From NCBI GenBank assembly GCA_018224345.1, contig JAGTUW010000142.1, positions 1 to 10,816 of the forward strand: a stretch of 10,816 nucleotides of DNA, read 5' to 3'. Every line of letters starts with the position of its first letter. Positions within the stretch are counted from its first letter, which is position 1. Source of the DNA: Bacteroidota bacterium (lineage in GTDB: Bacteria; Bacteroidota; Ignavibacteria; SZUA-365). Positions 1 to 7,023 of this stretch are shown here, one piece after another. A program made the position numbers and the translations under genes. The notes beneath the pieces were generated by a model. That model searched no databases. It had not been told where the DNA came from and worked only from the letters and a program-made list of their open reading frames with translations.

Positions 1-1592
1 CCCGCGGTTACGCCAGTAAGGGCTGTCCGTTGCGGATCATAGGTGATATGGTCAGCGTCGGGACGTTGGAAGAAATGCGTGCTGCTGCGCTGAACAAGAT
101 CGACTGCTTCCTTGCTGCCGATGAGATGACTGAACCCCGCATGCCCTTGAAGTTCGTAGGAAGCCCGATCGAAGCGCAGTTTCCAGTCAACCCCTCCGCT
201 TGTCGCTTGCCGGGGCAGAAGCGTTTCTGAATCAGGGGTTGTAAGATCACGCGAGACACCAGTGAGCACGACACCGACAACGGAGCCGCTCTCTTCATCC
301 AATTCCTGTTGCATACGCAGTACGCCATAACCGGTGAGCGGTTCGATCATGCTCAGTCCGTACGTTCCGGTGCGCGGATCATAGGTATTGACGAATTCAC
401 GTTCGGTGACCGCGCTCAGTGCAGCGATGGAGAGCCCGGACGCCAGACGACCGGAGAGCTTGCTGGCCCCCAGTATGGTCGTATTGGAAAAATGGTCGAT
501 GAACACGCCACCCGGCAGCATCCGAGGTTTTGCGCCGATGCGTCGGGAGTAGAAGTACTCCGGACCTTCGCCGCGCAAGAGGGGAATCCCTTCGACGAAA
601 AACGGGCGCCGTTCGCTGTAATACGTCTCATAGGCGGAGAGATTCACTTCGGCCGGATCGGCTTCCACCTGCCCGAAATCGGGGTTGACAGTTGCGTCCA
701 GTGTGAGATTCGGTCCGAGTCCCATTTTCAGGTCCAGACCCGCATTTCCCCGCCAGGCCATACGATCATAAAAAGGGTCGGCGGGGTTGCCACCGCGTGA
801 AATTGTCAGATCACCTACAGTATAAGGAGTCAGTTCGATACGTGAAGAAGGTCGTATGCCTTCGATCCCGGTCAGCCGACCGAAGCGGGAACTCCACCCC
901 GCGTCATTTTTCGGAATCATTACCCAGTACGTATCCTCGTTGCGTGAAGGGATATAGCGGTTGAGATTCAATCCCCACAACTGGGATTCGCTGTCATTGA
1001 AACGTAATTGAGAAAAGGGGATGCGAATTTCCGCGATCCATGCTTCCTGCGATTGCGTGACCTGGGCTTCCCAGACCGGATCGAAGGAGTAGTCACGACT
1101 GTGTTCCGCATCGTTCGGATGATAGTAGTCGATGCGCACGCCGTCGGCGGTGATGCCGAAGGTATAGGCAGTACGATTATCGCGGTACGTATCGAGAGAA
1201 ATCAACAGTCGTTCTGAATTGCCTGCATTGTCGCGCCTGCTGAGTGTGGACTGGATTTCTTCCGGGTCGTCTACGTACATGATCGCACCGATATAGAGGG
1301 CCTGTGCGTCGTAACTGAAGCGCACCTCGGTACGCAGGGTTGCTGCCTGACCCTCACGCGGTTCTTGTTGCGTGAAGTTCGTTGCGGGTGGCAGGCGCAT
1401 CCACAACTCTTCGGATAACACACCGTCGATGACAGGTGGGCGCTGTGTCCACCGGAACGCCTGAGCAGATTTTCTTTCTCTGTTTTGTTCTTCCGTCTGC
1501 GCCAGATCATCGGGCGGAAGCGCAAATACAGTCATAGCTCCCCAGAAGAGGGCGTAGAGTACGGGGATAAGAAAGATAAGCCGATATCGCAC
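1..1592 (-). CDS. DUF5916 outer-membrane protein with N-terminal CBM9-like domain (partial, C-terminus off window)
   Basis: An open minus-strand frame runs without a stop from an upstream TAA (near 1608-1610) to the left edge, about 530 codons. The proposed start is GTG at 1592, because no ATG lies between that stop and the hydrophobic signal peptide (residues 5-24, cleavage likely after VFA). No clear Shine-Dalgarno precedes it. Residues ~46-240 look like a carbohydrate-binding family 9-type beta-sandwich: PPVIDGVLSEELW at 52-64, then TEVRFSYDAQALYIGA. From ~300 comes the DUF5916 hallmark NPDFGQVEADPAEVNL, followed by YYSERRPFFVEG, leading into a beta-barrel-like region. By family knowledge these are ~700-900 residue outer-membrane proteins of Bacteroidota and relatives, of unknown substrate and sometimes compared with TonB-type barrels. 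The last third of the protein is missing only because the window ends. It is transcribed divergently from the flavoprotein gene. Family assignment is firm; function is unknown. Confidence 0.9.
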   Translation of the reverse strand, partial: MRYRLIFLIPVLYALFWGAMTVFALPPDDLAQTEEQNRERKSAQAFRWTQRPPVIDGVLSEELWMRLPPATNFTQQEPREGQAATLRTEVRFSYDAQALYIGAIMYVDDPEEIQSTLSRRDNAGNSERLLISLDTYRDNRTAYTFGITADGVRIDYYHPNDAEHSRDYSFDPVWEAQVTQSQEAWIAEIRIPFSQLRFNDSESQLWGLNLNRYIPSRNEDTYWVMIPKNDAGWSSRFGRLTGIEGIRPSSRIELTPYTVGDLTISRGGNPADPFYDRMAWRGNAGLDLKMGLGPNLTLDATVNPDFGQVEADPAEVNLSAYETYYSERRPFFVEGIPLLRGEGPEYFYSRRIGAKPRMLPGGVFIDHFSNTTILGASKLSGRLASGLSIAALSAVTEREFVNTYDPRTGTYGLSMIEPLTGYGVLRMQQELDEESGSVVGVVLTGVSRDLTTPDSETLLPRQATSGGVDWKLRFDRASYELQGHAGFSHLIGSKEAVDLVQRSSTHFFQRPDADHITYDPQRTALTGVTA

Positions 1593-1836
1593 GGATGAAT
1601 CCAGACGTTACTCATTGTCCGTTGCTTCTGTGATTTTCCCGCGTTGGGTACAAAATCGCGTGTCAGTCAGGATGGATGTACAGCACACCTGAATCAGTAT
1701 AGCGCAATATACAACTTTCGATTCGCAATTCATTCTCTTTCATGAAAATTCGCCCGGGGAACGTGTTACCAGTTGTACACCAGAGCAAGATTCAGTAACA
1801 TTGTCAAGTGACCTTTTCACCGAACGATGGCTCGCA
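1593..1836. promoter_or_regulatory. Divergent intergenic spacer
   Basis: This AT-richer spacer separates the minus-strand DUF5916 gene from the plus-strand flavoprotein gene and should carry promoters for both. On the minus strand a TATACT hexamer (complement of 1696-1701) is a possible -10, about 100 bases upstream of the GTG start, but I see no well-spaced -35. On the plus strand nothing stands out clearly. No terminator-like hairpin is seen. If the flavoprotein starts at TTG 1801 instead of ATG 1837 the spacer is shorter. Confidence 0.35.
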
Positions 1837-2841
1837 ATGGCAATAGATATTTCGTTGGAACGTGAACCTTCCTGCCTCATCGTTGGTGCAGGGATCGCGG
1901 GACTGATGGCGGCCAGGGAATTGTCGCGGAAGGGGATTCAGGTTCTGGTACTGGACAAGGCCCGGGGTGTGGGAGGCCGTATGGCGACGCGACGTTTCGA
2001 GGACGCGGTGTTCGACCATGGCACACAATACTTCACATCCTCGAGCCCATGGTTCCAGGCAAGAATAGCGGAATGGATCGATGATGGTATCACCGAGGAG
2101 TGGTTTCGGATCCGAACCTATGAAATGGATGCGCGATTCGTTTCGGCAGCGCGCTATCGTGGGAAGCCCGCCATGACCAGTATACCGAAACTGCTTGCTA
2201 CCGGGCTGAACGTGCAGGCCGGAGATCGCGTCACACGTCTGTGGTCCGAAAACAACTGCTGGCATGTGTCCACAGAGCAAGGCCTGCATCATTCCGCAAG
2301 TACGTGCATTCTCACCCCTCCCGTCCCACAGACCCTGGAGTTGCTCGCAGCGTCGGAGATTGAAATTGAATCGTCGATGGAGGAGGCGCTGATGGACCTT
2401 GTCTACGAGCCCTGCCTGACGCTCCTGGCAATCTGTGAAGCTACTCCCACGTTGCCCGAGGACGGAGTCCTGGAATTTGAGCGGGGAAATCTCCGGCGGA
2501 TTATGGACAATCAGCGCAAGGGAATTTCGCCCGATGTCCCTGCGATCACCATTCACGCGACCGGAGCATTCAGTACAATTCATTTCTCGACGGATGATGA
2601 AACCGTCGTGCGTCTTCTTCTGGAGGAGACGCTGCCCATTATTCGCTGTGGTGTACGTTCATGGCAACTCCATCGCTGGCGTTACAGTCAGATCCTGACG
2701 CCGCATCCCGCTTCATTTCTGCAGCTCTATGACAGACCGACGCTCGCGGTCGCTGGTGACGCATTTGGCGTCAACGGTGTAGAGGGCGCTGCACGTTCGG
2801 GTATGGAAGCGGCCAATATGATCCTTCGTTCATTCAGCTGA
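1837..2841 (+). CDS. Renalase-like NAD(P)/FAD-dependent oxidoreductase
   Basis: The product is a 334-residue flavoprotein of the COG3380/renalase-like amine-oxidase superfamily. An N-terminal Rossmann dinucleotide motif (GAGIAG, residues 17-22) is followed by the FAD-contacting LDKARGVGGRMATRR (39-53) and then FDHGTQYFT, a signature of this group. The C-terminus has AVAGDAFGVNGVEGAARSG, the second FAD-binding stretch. By family knowledge such enzymes bind FAD and oxidise amines or isomeric NAD(P)H; the substrate here cannot be read from sequence. No signal peptide, so cytoplasmic. I chose ATG 1837 because it places the Rossmann strand near the N-terminus as in relatives; the frame is open back to TTG 1801, giving 346 residues, and neither start has a good Shine-Dalgarno. 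The next gene begins 7 bases after the stop, which implies co-transcription with the membrane protein and probably the deoxyhypusine synthase-like gene. Homologues are sometimes mislabelled as photolyase-related. Confidence 0.85.
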   Translation: MAIDISLEREPSCLIVGAGIAGLMAARELSRKGIQVLVLDKARGVGGRMATRRFEDAVFDHGTQYFTSSSPWFQARIAEWIDDGITEEWFRIRTYEMDARFVSAARYRGKPAMTSIPKLLATGLNVQAGDRVTRLWSENNCWHVSTEQGLHHSASTCILTPPVPQTLELLAASEIEIESSMEEALMDLVYEPCLTLLAICEATPTLPEDGVLEFERGNLRRIMDNQRKGISPDVPAITIHATGAFSTIHFSTDDETVVRLLLEETLPIIRCGVRSWQLHRWRYSQILTPHPASFLQLYDRPTLAVAGDAFGVNGVEGAARSGMEAANMILRSFS

Positions 2842-2848
2842 CGGTCGT

Positions 2849-3313
2849 ATGGAAACGGTGACACAGGATAAAATAGATGTTGTGTTTTTTCTGCTCCAGG
2901 TCTTCTGCACGTTTGCGTTGACGGGTATTATCTGGTTCATGCAGATCGTTCATTATCCGCTCATGCGAAAGGTCGGGAAGGGGAGGTTCGTCGTGTATGC
3001 ACGTGCCCATCTGATGCTCGCCACCTTTATTATCGCACCGCTGATGCTGCTGGAGGCGACCGCCGTCTTCTATGGCCTGATTTCTCAGACGCACTGGATC
3101 GCCGATGAGGCTTCGCGGCTCGGCGCAGTGCTTCTCCTGATAATCTGGATCATTACCTTCGCGCTCCACCTGCCGCAGCAACGAAAACTCGAACGGGAAT
3201 TCGAGGCACGCGCGTATCGTCGTATGCTGTTCGGGAATTGGGTGCGCTGCTACGGGTGGAGTTTTCGATCCATTATTCTTGTCTTCAGCATGTTGCAGGC
3301 CTTCATCGGCTGA
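2849..3313 (+). CDS. Small four-helix integral membrane protein, unknown function
   Basis: The 154-residue product has four predicted transmembrane segments (roughly 11-33, 52-76, 89-107 and 131-152). The first ends in WFMQIVHYPLM, with a histidine (H35) at the membrane edge; a second histidine (H54) lies in ARAHLM near helix 2. A charged loop, LPQQRKLEREFEARAYRR, joins helices 3 and 4, followed by NWVRCYGWSFRS. The QxVHYPL and NWxR...R features recall a family of uncharacterised four-helix proteins seen in diverse bacteria; I do not recognise a function, and paired histidines might bind haem or metal, which is only inference. The start ATG is 7 bases after the flavoprotein stop and has no strong Shine-Dalgarno, suggesting translational coupling. 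The deoxyhypusine synthase-like gene follows after 47 bases. The gene is real, judging from its hydrophobic periodicity and operon position; its role is open. Confidence 0.8.
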   Translation: METVTQDKIDVVFFLLQVFCTFALTGIIWFMQIVHYPLMRKVGKGRFVVYARAHLMLATFIIAPLMLLEATAVFYGLISQTHWIADEASRLGAVLLLIIWIITFALHLPQQRKLEREFEARAYRRMLFGNWVRCYGWSFRSIILVFSMLQAFIG

Positions 3314-3360
3314 ATGCACATGCAACCATGTCAGTACGCCCACTATTTCGGATCAGCACA

Positions 3361-4338
3361 ATGAATATTCGTCCACTCACCGATTTCATGACGCATCATT
3401 ATCGCCATTTCAACGCGGCCGCCATGATGGATGCCGCAAAAGGGTATATCCGGCTGCTGGACGAAGGCGGCGGTATGCTGGTAACGTTGGCCGGCGCCAT
3501 GAGCACCGCCGAGCTCGGACTCTCTCTCGCCGAGATGATCCGGCAGGACAAGGTGCACGCCATCTCCTGTACCGGGGCGAATCTGGAAGAGGATGTCTTT
3601 AACCTCGTCGCTCATGACTACTATGAGCGCGTTCCGCACTACCGTGACCTGACACCGGAAATGGAGGAAGAACTGCTGGCCCGTCACATGAACCGTGTCA
3701 CAGATACCTGCATCCCCGAAGAAGAAGCCATGCGGCGCATTGAGAACAGTATGCTGGAGCTGTGGACGGAAATGGACCGAAGTGGAGAACGGCTGTTCCC
3801 GCATGAATATTTCTATCGACTGTTACTCGAGGGAAGACTCGAGGAGCATTATATGATCGATCCGAAAGACAGCTGGCTGCTGGCCGCCGCCCGGAAGAAC
3901 CTGCCGATCATCGTTCCCGGCTGGGAAGACAGTACGTTGGGAAATATCTATGCGGCTCATTGTATCAACGGGGATATTCGCAATGTTCATACCGTACGCA
4001 GCGGCATAGAATACATGATTATGTTCGCCGAGTGGTACACTGCGTTCACTGCCGAACGGTCATTGGGTTTCTTCCAGATCGGCGGCGGTATAGCCGGAGA
4101 TTTCCCCATTTGTGTCGTGCCGATGCTTCATCAGGATCTGCAGCGCACGAATATTCCACTCTGGGCCTACTTTTGCCAGATCAGTGATTCAACCACCAGC
4201 TACGGCTCCTATTCCGGCGCGGTACCGAATGAAAAAATCACCTGGGGCAAGCTCGGTGTCGATACACCGAAATTTATCATCGAATCCGATGCGTCTATCG
4301 TCGCGCCGCTGATCTTCGCATATGTGCTGGGGTGGTGA
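3361..4338 (+). CDS. Deoxyhypusine synthase-family protein (bacterial DHS-like)
   Basis: The 325-residue product matches the deoxyhypusine synthase fold along its whole length: VTLAGAMSTAELG, AISCTGANLEEDVFN, a GFFQIGGGIAGDFP glycine-rich NAD site, and TWGKLGVDTPKFIIESDAS near the end. K297 in WGK aligns with the catalytic lysine of eukaryotic DHS (human K329 from memory), and W295 and D310 are also kept. True DHS transfers the aminobutyl group of spermidine to a lysine of eIF5A using NAD; bacteria lack eIF5A, so the real substrate (perhaps another amine, as in homospermidine synthases that evolved from DHS) is unknown. The segment after GGG differs from the eukaryotic KHH and carries an insertion before WGK. 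The frame is open back to 3238, overlapping the upstream gene, and ATG 3328 is possible; ATG 3361 is preferred because NIRPLTDFMTHHYRHFNAA matches the usual N-terminus. It is the likely last gene of a three-gene operon; no terminator was seen behind it. Confidence 0.88.
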   Translation: MNIRPLTDFMTHHYRHFNAAAMMDAAKGYIRLLDEGGGMLVTLAGAMSTAELGLSLAEMIRQDKVHAISCTGANLEEDVFNLVAHDYYERVPHYRDLTPEMEEELLARHMNRVTDTCIPEEEAMRRIENSMLELWTEMDRSGERLFPHEYFYRLLLEGRLEEHYMIDPKDSWLLAAARKNLPIIVPGWEDSTLGNIYAAHCINGDIRNVHTVRSGIEYMIMFAEWYTAFTAERSLGFFQIGGGIAGDFPICVVPMLHQDLQRTNIPLWAYFCQISDSTTSYGSYSGAVPNEKITWGKLGVDTPKFIIESDASIVAPLIFAYVLGW

Positions 4339-4441
4339 CACCATGTACTGACCCGGTGGCAGCGCTGGAACGGCTCGCAAGCGCCGGGGGAACGGAGGCC
4401 AGGAGTTTCAAAGAGATGCGACTCATGCAGATGCAGGTACA

Positions 4442-4466
4442 TGAGGCCGGGACCTGAGGCCGGGAC
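4442..4466. repeat. Short tandem direct repeat, period 13
   Basis: TGAGGCCGGGAC occurs at 4442-4453 and again at 4455-4466, one base apart, in the non-coding stretch behind the DHS-like gene. It looks like local slippage or a duplicated site; no function is evident. Confidence 0.75.
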
Positions 4467-4507
4467 GTATTCGCGGGCGGGTCGCGGTTCCGCATCTGCT
4501 GTCATCG

Positions 4508-4522
4508 GGAGGATTGTCCTCC
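4508..4522. repeat. Perfect 6-bp hairpin
   Basis: GGAGGA and TCCTCC are perfectly complementary around a TTG loop. No T-run follows, so it is a poor rho-independent terminator for the DHS-like gene. It could be a weak structural element or chance. Confidence 0.4.
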
Positions 4523-4756
4523 ACAACGGGTGAAGGCAAGATCCTGAGACGTTTGTTTTCGATCAATATTTCGAGTATTTTTATCTTAAATACGGCTCCA
4601 TACGCCGGTACAGAGAACGCACCTTTGAAAGCATGAAGACCCTGATATTTCCGACCGCTCGCCCGAGCGATTCCCATGAACACCTGCCGAAAGATTTTCA
4701 TCATATCCCATTGGTGAAGCAATTATTCATAGATATTGACGCAATTCAACGTAATC

Positions 4757-4761
4757 AGGAG
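4757..4761 (+). promoter_or_regulatory. Ribosome binding site deciding the korD start
   Basis: AGGAG lies 7 bases before ATG 4769. The frame is open back to TTG 4736, but this site and the usual N-terminus of the family favour ATG 4769. Confidence 0.85.
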
Positions 4762-4768
4762 TAATCGT

Positions 4769-5080
4769 ATGGCTAAAGTCCGCGGTGACATTAAAGTAGA
4801 TATAGAGCAATGCAAAGGATGCGAGCTCTGTGTTGTCGCCTGTCCGCAAGATGCTCTCACGCTGTCCAAAGAAATCAACAAGCAGGGTTACCATTACGCA
4901 CTGTTGGTAGAGGATGTTTGCACGGGCTGCACAAACTGCGCGCTGGTGTGTCCCGACGCGGTCATCACCGTTTATCGGGAGGACAAAAAGTCCGGTAAAA
5001 AAATTCCTGTCGCCGAAGTACGCAATGTGACCGGCGACATCAGAATCACCGTTGGCGCCGATGAGGAAGCCGAGGGTTGA
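4769..5080 (+). CDS. korD: 2-oxoacid:ferredoxin oxidoreductase delta subunit, 2x[4Fe-4S] ferredoxin
   Basis: This 103-residue protein carries two classic four-cysteine cluster motifs: C15, C18, C21, C25-P and C51, C54, C57, C61-P. Each would bind a [4Fe-4S] cluster, with the fourth cysteine of each motif completing the other cluster as in bacterial ferredoxins. It is the small electron-transfer subunit of the four-subunit 2-oxoacid:ferredoxin oxidoreductase, moving electrons from the beta-subunit cluster to soluble ferredoxin in the cytoplasm. The C-terminal 30 residues or so (GKKIPVAEVRNVTGD) form a short tail beyond the clusters. It is the first gene of the korDABC operon, 61 bases ahead of korA. 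The start rests on a good Shine-Dalgarno. An independent ferredoxin role is possible, but gene order D-A-B-C is the usual one for this enzyme. The vor nomenclature would call it vorC or vorD. Confidence 0.92.
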   Translation: MAKVRGDIKVDIEQCKGCELCVVACPQDALTLSKEINKQGYHYALLVEDVCTGCTNCALVCPDAVITVYREDKKSGKKIPVAEVRNVTGDIRITVGADEEAEG

Positions 5081-5141
5081 TTCGCGTCCATCGTAACGAA
5101 AATTCCGTTTTGAGCATATCCGACCAAAGGAGCTTATCAGT

Positions 5142-6215
5142 ATGGGTGAATTACGACTCATGAAGGGGAATGAAGCGCTGGCGGAAGCAGCGATTCGTGC
5201 CGGGATGGACGCCTATTTCGGCTATCCCATCACACCCCAGTCCGAAATACTTGAATATCTGACACGTGAAGCCCAAAAGCGCACGCAGTGCACGATTCTG
5301 CAGGCCGAGAGCGAAATCGCCTCGATCAATATGGTCTACGGTGCCGCCGGTGCTGGCAAGCGTGTGATGACAACCTCTTCCAGCCCGGGCATCAGCCTTA
5401 TGCAGGAAGGGCTGTCTTATATCGCCGGTGCAGAGTTGCCCTGCCTTCTGGTGAATATCAACCGTGGCGGACCGGGCCTCGGTACCATTCAGCCTTCGCA
5501 GGGAGATTATTTTCAGTCCGTCAAAGGTGGCGGACATGGTGATTATCGCCTGATCGTGCTCGCTCCCGCGACCGTGCAGGAAATGGCCGATTTTGTGGAG
5601 GTCGGTTGGGACCTGGCGGACAAATACCGCAATCCCGTACTGATTCTCTCTGACGGCGCACTTGGCCAGATGATGGAAAAAGTCGAGTTGCGTGAGCAGC
5701 GCGACCGCAATGCACGGGAGATCCCGTCGTGGTCGACGATCGGCAAGACCGCGGATCGCAAGCGGAACATCATTACTTCGCTGTTCATCCAGTCCGAGGA
5801 AATGGAGCAGGTGAACCTGCGCCTGCAGGAAAAATACAAGTTGATCGAAAAGAACGAAACCCGTGTGCAGGAGAGTAACACTGAGGATGCAGATTTCATC
5901 ATTGTTGCATATGGACTTTCGGCGCGTATCGGTCGCAAGGTCATGGAGATGCTGCGTGAGGAGGGCATGAAGGTCGGTCTTATCCGTCCGATTACACTTT
6001 GGCCGTATCCCTACGAGGCGATTTCCAAAGCCGCGGAACAGGTCAAGGGCTTTCTCTCGCTGGAACTCAACGCCGGACAGATGGTCGAGGATGTCCGCCT
6101 CGGCGTAAATGGGCGTTGCCCCGTCGGTCATTACGGCCGCATGGGCGGCATTATCCCCTCGCCGGAGGAAGTCGTCGCCGTCGTCAAGGACATGTATTCG
6201 AAGACCAATCACTGA
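5142..6215 (+). CDS. korA: 2-oxoacid:ferredoxin oxidoreductase alpha subunit (VorB-type)
   Basis: The 357-residue alpha subunit opens with LMKGNEALAEAAIRAG and has GYPITPQSE at residues 27-35, the pyrimidine-binding side of the thiamine diphosphate site. LQAESEIASINMVYGAAGAGKRVMT and GGPGLGTIQPSQGDYFQ follow. The C-terminal domain contains the KVGLIRPITLWPYP segment typical of transketolase-C domains. With the beta subunit it forms the active site that oxidatively decarboxylates a 2-oxoacid to an acyl-CoA, or runs in reverse, using ferredoxin. The closest named type I recognise is the alpha subunit called VorB (3-methyl-2-oxobutanoate), but sequence alone does not separate branched-chain from 2-oxoglutarate specificity. 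There is no fused gamma domain; gamma is encoded separately at 7016. AAAGGAG (5126-5132) lies 9 bases before the ATG. The beta gene starts 19 bases after the stop. A full-length antisense open frame here is a codon-bias shadow. Confidence 0.93.
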   Translation: MGELRLMKGNEALAEAAIRAGMDAYFGYPITPQSEILEYLTREAQKRTQCTILQAESEIASINMVYGAAGAGKRVMTTSSSPGISLMQEGLSYIAGAELPCLLVNINRGGPGLGTIQPSQGDYFQSVKGGGHGDYRLIVLAPATVQEMADFVEVGWDLADKYRNPVLILSDGALGQMMEKVELREQRDRNAREIPSWSTIGKTADRKRNIITSLFIQSEEMEQVNLRLQEKYKLIEKNETRVQESNTEDADFIIVAYGLSARIGRKVMEMLREEGMKVGLIRPITLWPYPYEAISKAAEQVKGFLSLELNAGQMVEDVRLGVNGRCPVGHYGRMGGIIPSPEEVVAVVKDMYSKTNH

Positions 6216-6222
6216 CGCATAC

Positions 6223-6228
6223 AAGGAG
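6223..6228 (+). promoter_or_regulatory. Ribosome binding site deciding the korB start
   Basis: AAGGAG sits 6 bases before ATG 6235. The reading frame extends upstream to 6109 within korA, but that extension is spurious: the site and the homologous N-terminus both mark 6235. Confidence 0.9.
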
Positions 6229-6234
6229 CAAACA

Positions 6235-7023
6235 ATGCAGGAAATAGAACATCACTACGACGAGATGGATATCGTCTGCGAACGTCCCGCCACGCTGGTG
6301 GACAAGCGCATGCACTACTGTCCTGGTTGCGGTCACGGCGTCGCCCACCGCATCCTCATGGAAGCGGTCGGTGAGCTGGGTATTCAGGAACAGACCATCG
6401 GTGTCGCACCGGTTGGCTGTTCGGTCTTCGCCTATCATTATATGGATGTGGACATGCAGGAAGCGGCACACGGCCGTGCCACCGCAGTTGCCACGGGTAT
6501 CAAGCGTTGCTGGCCTGATAAATACGTCTTTACCTATCAGGGCGACGGTGATCTTGCCGCAATCGGGACGGGTGAAACTGTACATACCGTAAATCGTGGA
6601 GAAAACATTCTCATCGTGTTCATCAATAATGCCATTTACGGCATGACCGGCGGACAAATGGCGCCGACCACACTGATCACGCAAAAAACCTCGACCACAC
6701 CTTATGGACGTGAGGTGGAGGTCATGGGGAATCCCCTGAAAATCACGGAATTGCTGGCGCAGCTTCCGGGAGCGTTCTACGTCACCCGCCAGGCAGTCAA
6801 TACACCGGTCAATGTCCGCCGCGCAAAGAAGGCCTTGCTCAACGGATTGAAATATCAGGCCCTCAAAAAGGGGACCAGTGTCGTGGAAATCGTAAGCAAC
6901 TGTCCGACCAACTGGGGTCTGCGTCCTGTCGAAGCCAATAAATGGCTTGAAGAAAACATGTTGCCGTATTACCCGCTCGGAGATATGAAAGTACCGTCAA
7001 AGGAGGAAATCGAGAATGCTTGA
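6235..7023 (+). CDS. korB: 2-oxoacid:ferredoxin oxidoreductase beta subunit (thiamine diphosphate- and [4Fe-4S]-binding)
   Basis: The 262-residue beta subunit shows HYCPGCGHG (C29, C32), GVAPVGCS (C62) and SNCPTNWG (C223), together the four cysteines expected to hold its [4Fe-4S] cluster. The thiamine diphosphate motif is GDGDLAAIG (103-111) closing with FINNAIYGMTGGQ, where N131/N132 and G103-D104-G105 bind Mg and diphosphate. It accepts electrons from the thiamine-bound intermediate and passes them to KorD. Length and motif order are normal for the family, with no missing residue. The gene starts 19 bases after korA and overlaps korC by 8 bases, so all four subunits are almost certainly made from one message in equal amounts. 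Confidence 0.94.
   Translation: MQEIEHHYDEMDIVCERPATLVDKRMHYCPGCGHGVAHRILMEAVGELGIQEQTIGVAPVGCSVFAYHYMDVDMQEAAHGRATAVATGIKRCWPDKYVFTYQGDGDLAAIGTGETVHTVNRGENILIVFINNAIYGMTGGQMAPTTLITQKTSTTPYGREVEVMGNPLKITELLAQLPGAFYVTRQAVNTPVNVRRAKKALLNGLKYQALKKGTSVVEIVSNCPTNWGLRPVEANKWLEENMLPYYPLGDMKVPSKEEIENA

Larger units (their letters stand above)
4339..4768. other. 430-bp gene-free stretch upstream of the kor operon
   Basis: No convincing coding frame is seen on either strand. The left half is GC-rich and holds a 12-bp direct repeat (4442-4453, 4455-4466) and a compact hairpin (4508-4522). The right half turns AT-rich from about 4550. A weak promoter-like pair, TTGTTT at 4553 and TATTTT at 4576 with a 17-base spacer, could serve korD with a leader of nearly 190 bases; this is tentative. 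A minus-strand frame of 99 codons (4423-4722) has no recognisable motifs. Confidence 0.5.

Noticed and set aside
309..800. A 163-codon plus-strand frame over the DUF5916 gene
   Set aside because: The minus strand carries unmistakable DUF5916 and CBM9-like motifs; the plus frame is its shadow.
1804..2583. A 259-codon minus-strand frame across the flavoprotein gene
   Set aside because: The plus strand has clear FAD-binding motifs; the antisense translation has none and is cysteine- and arginine-rich noise.
4525..4660. TPP riboswitch-like pieces (CTGAGA, CCTTTGAA, CCTGAT) ahead of a thiamine diphosphate enzyme operon
   Set aside because: Spacing is too wide and the rest of the thi-box core is absent after CCTGAT, so the resemblance is fragmentary.
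4423..4722. A 99-codon minus-strand frame in the gap before korD
   Set aside because: No motif, arginine- and proline-rich C-terminal part, and no sound ribosome site; probably chance, though not excluded.
5151..6224. A 357-codon open frame on the minus strand covering almost all of korA
   Set aside because: It mirrors a highly conserved enzyme gene, has no family motifs and arises from codon bias (few TTA, CTA and TCA codons on the coding strand).
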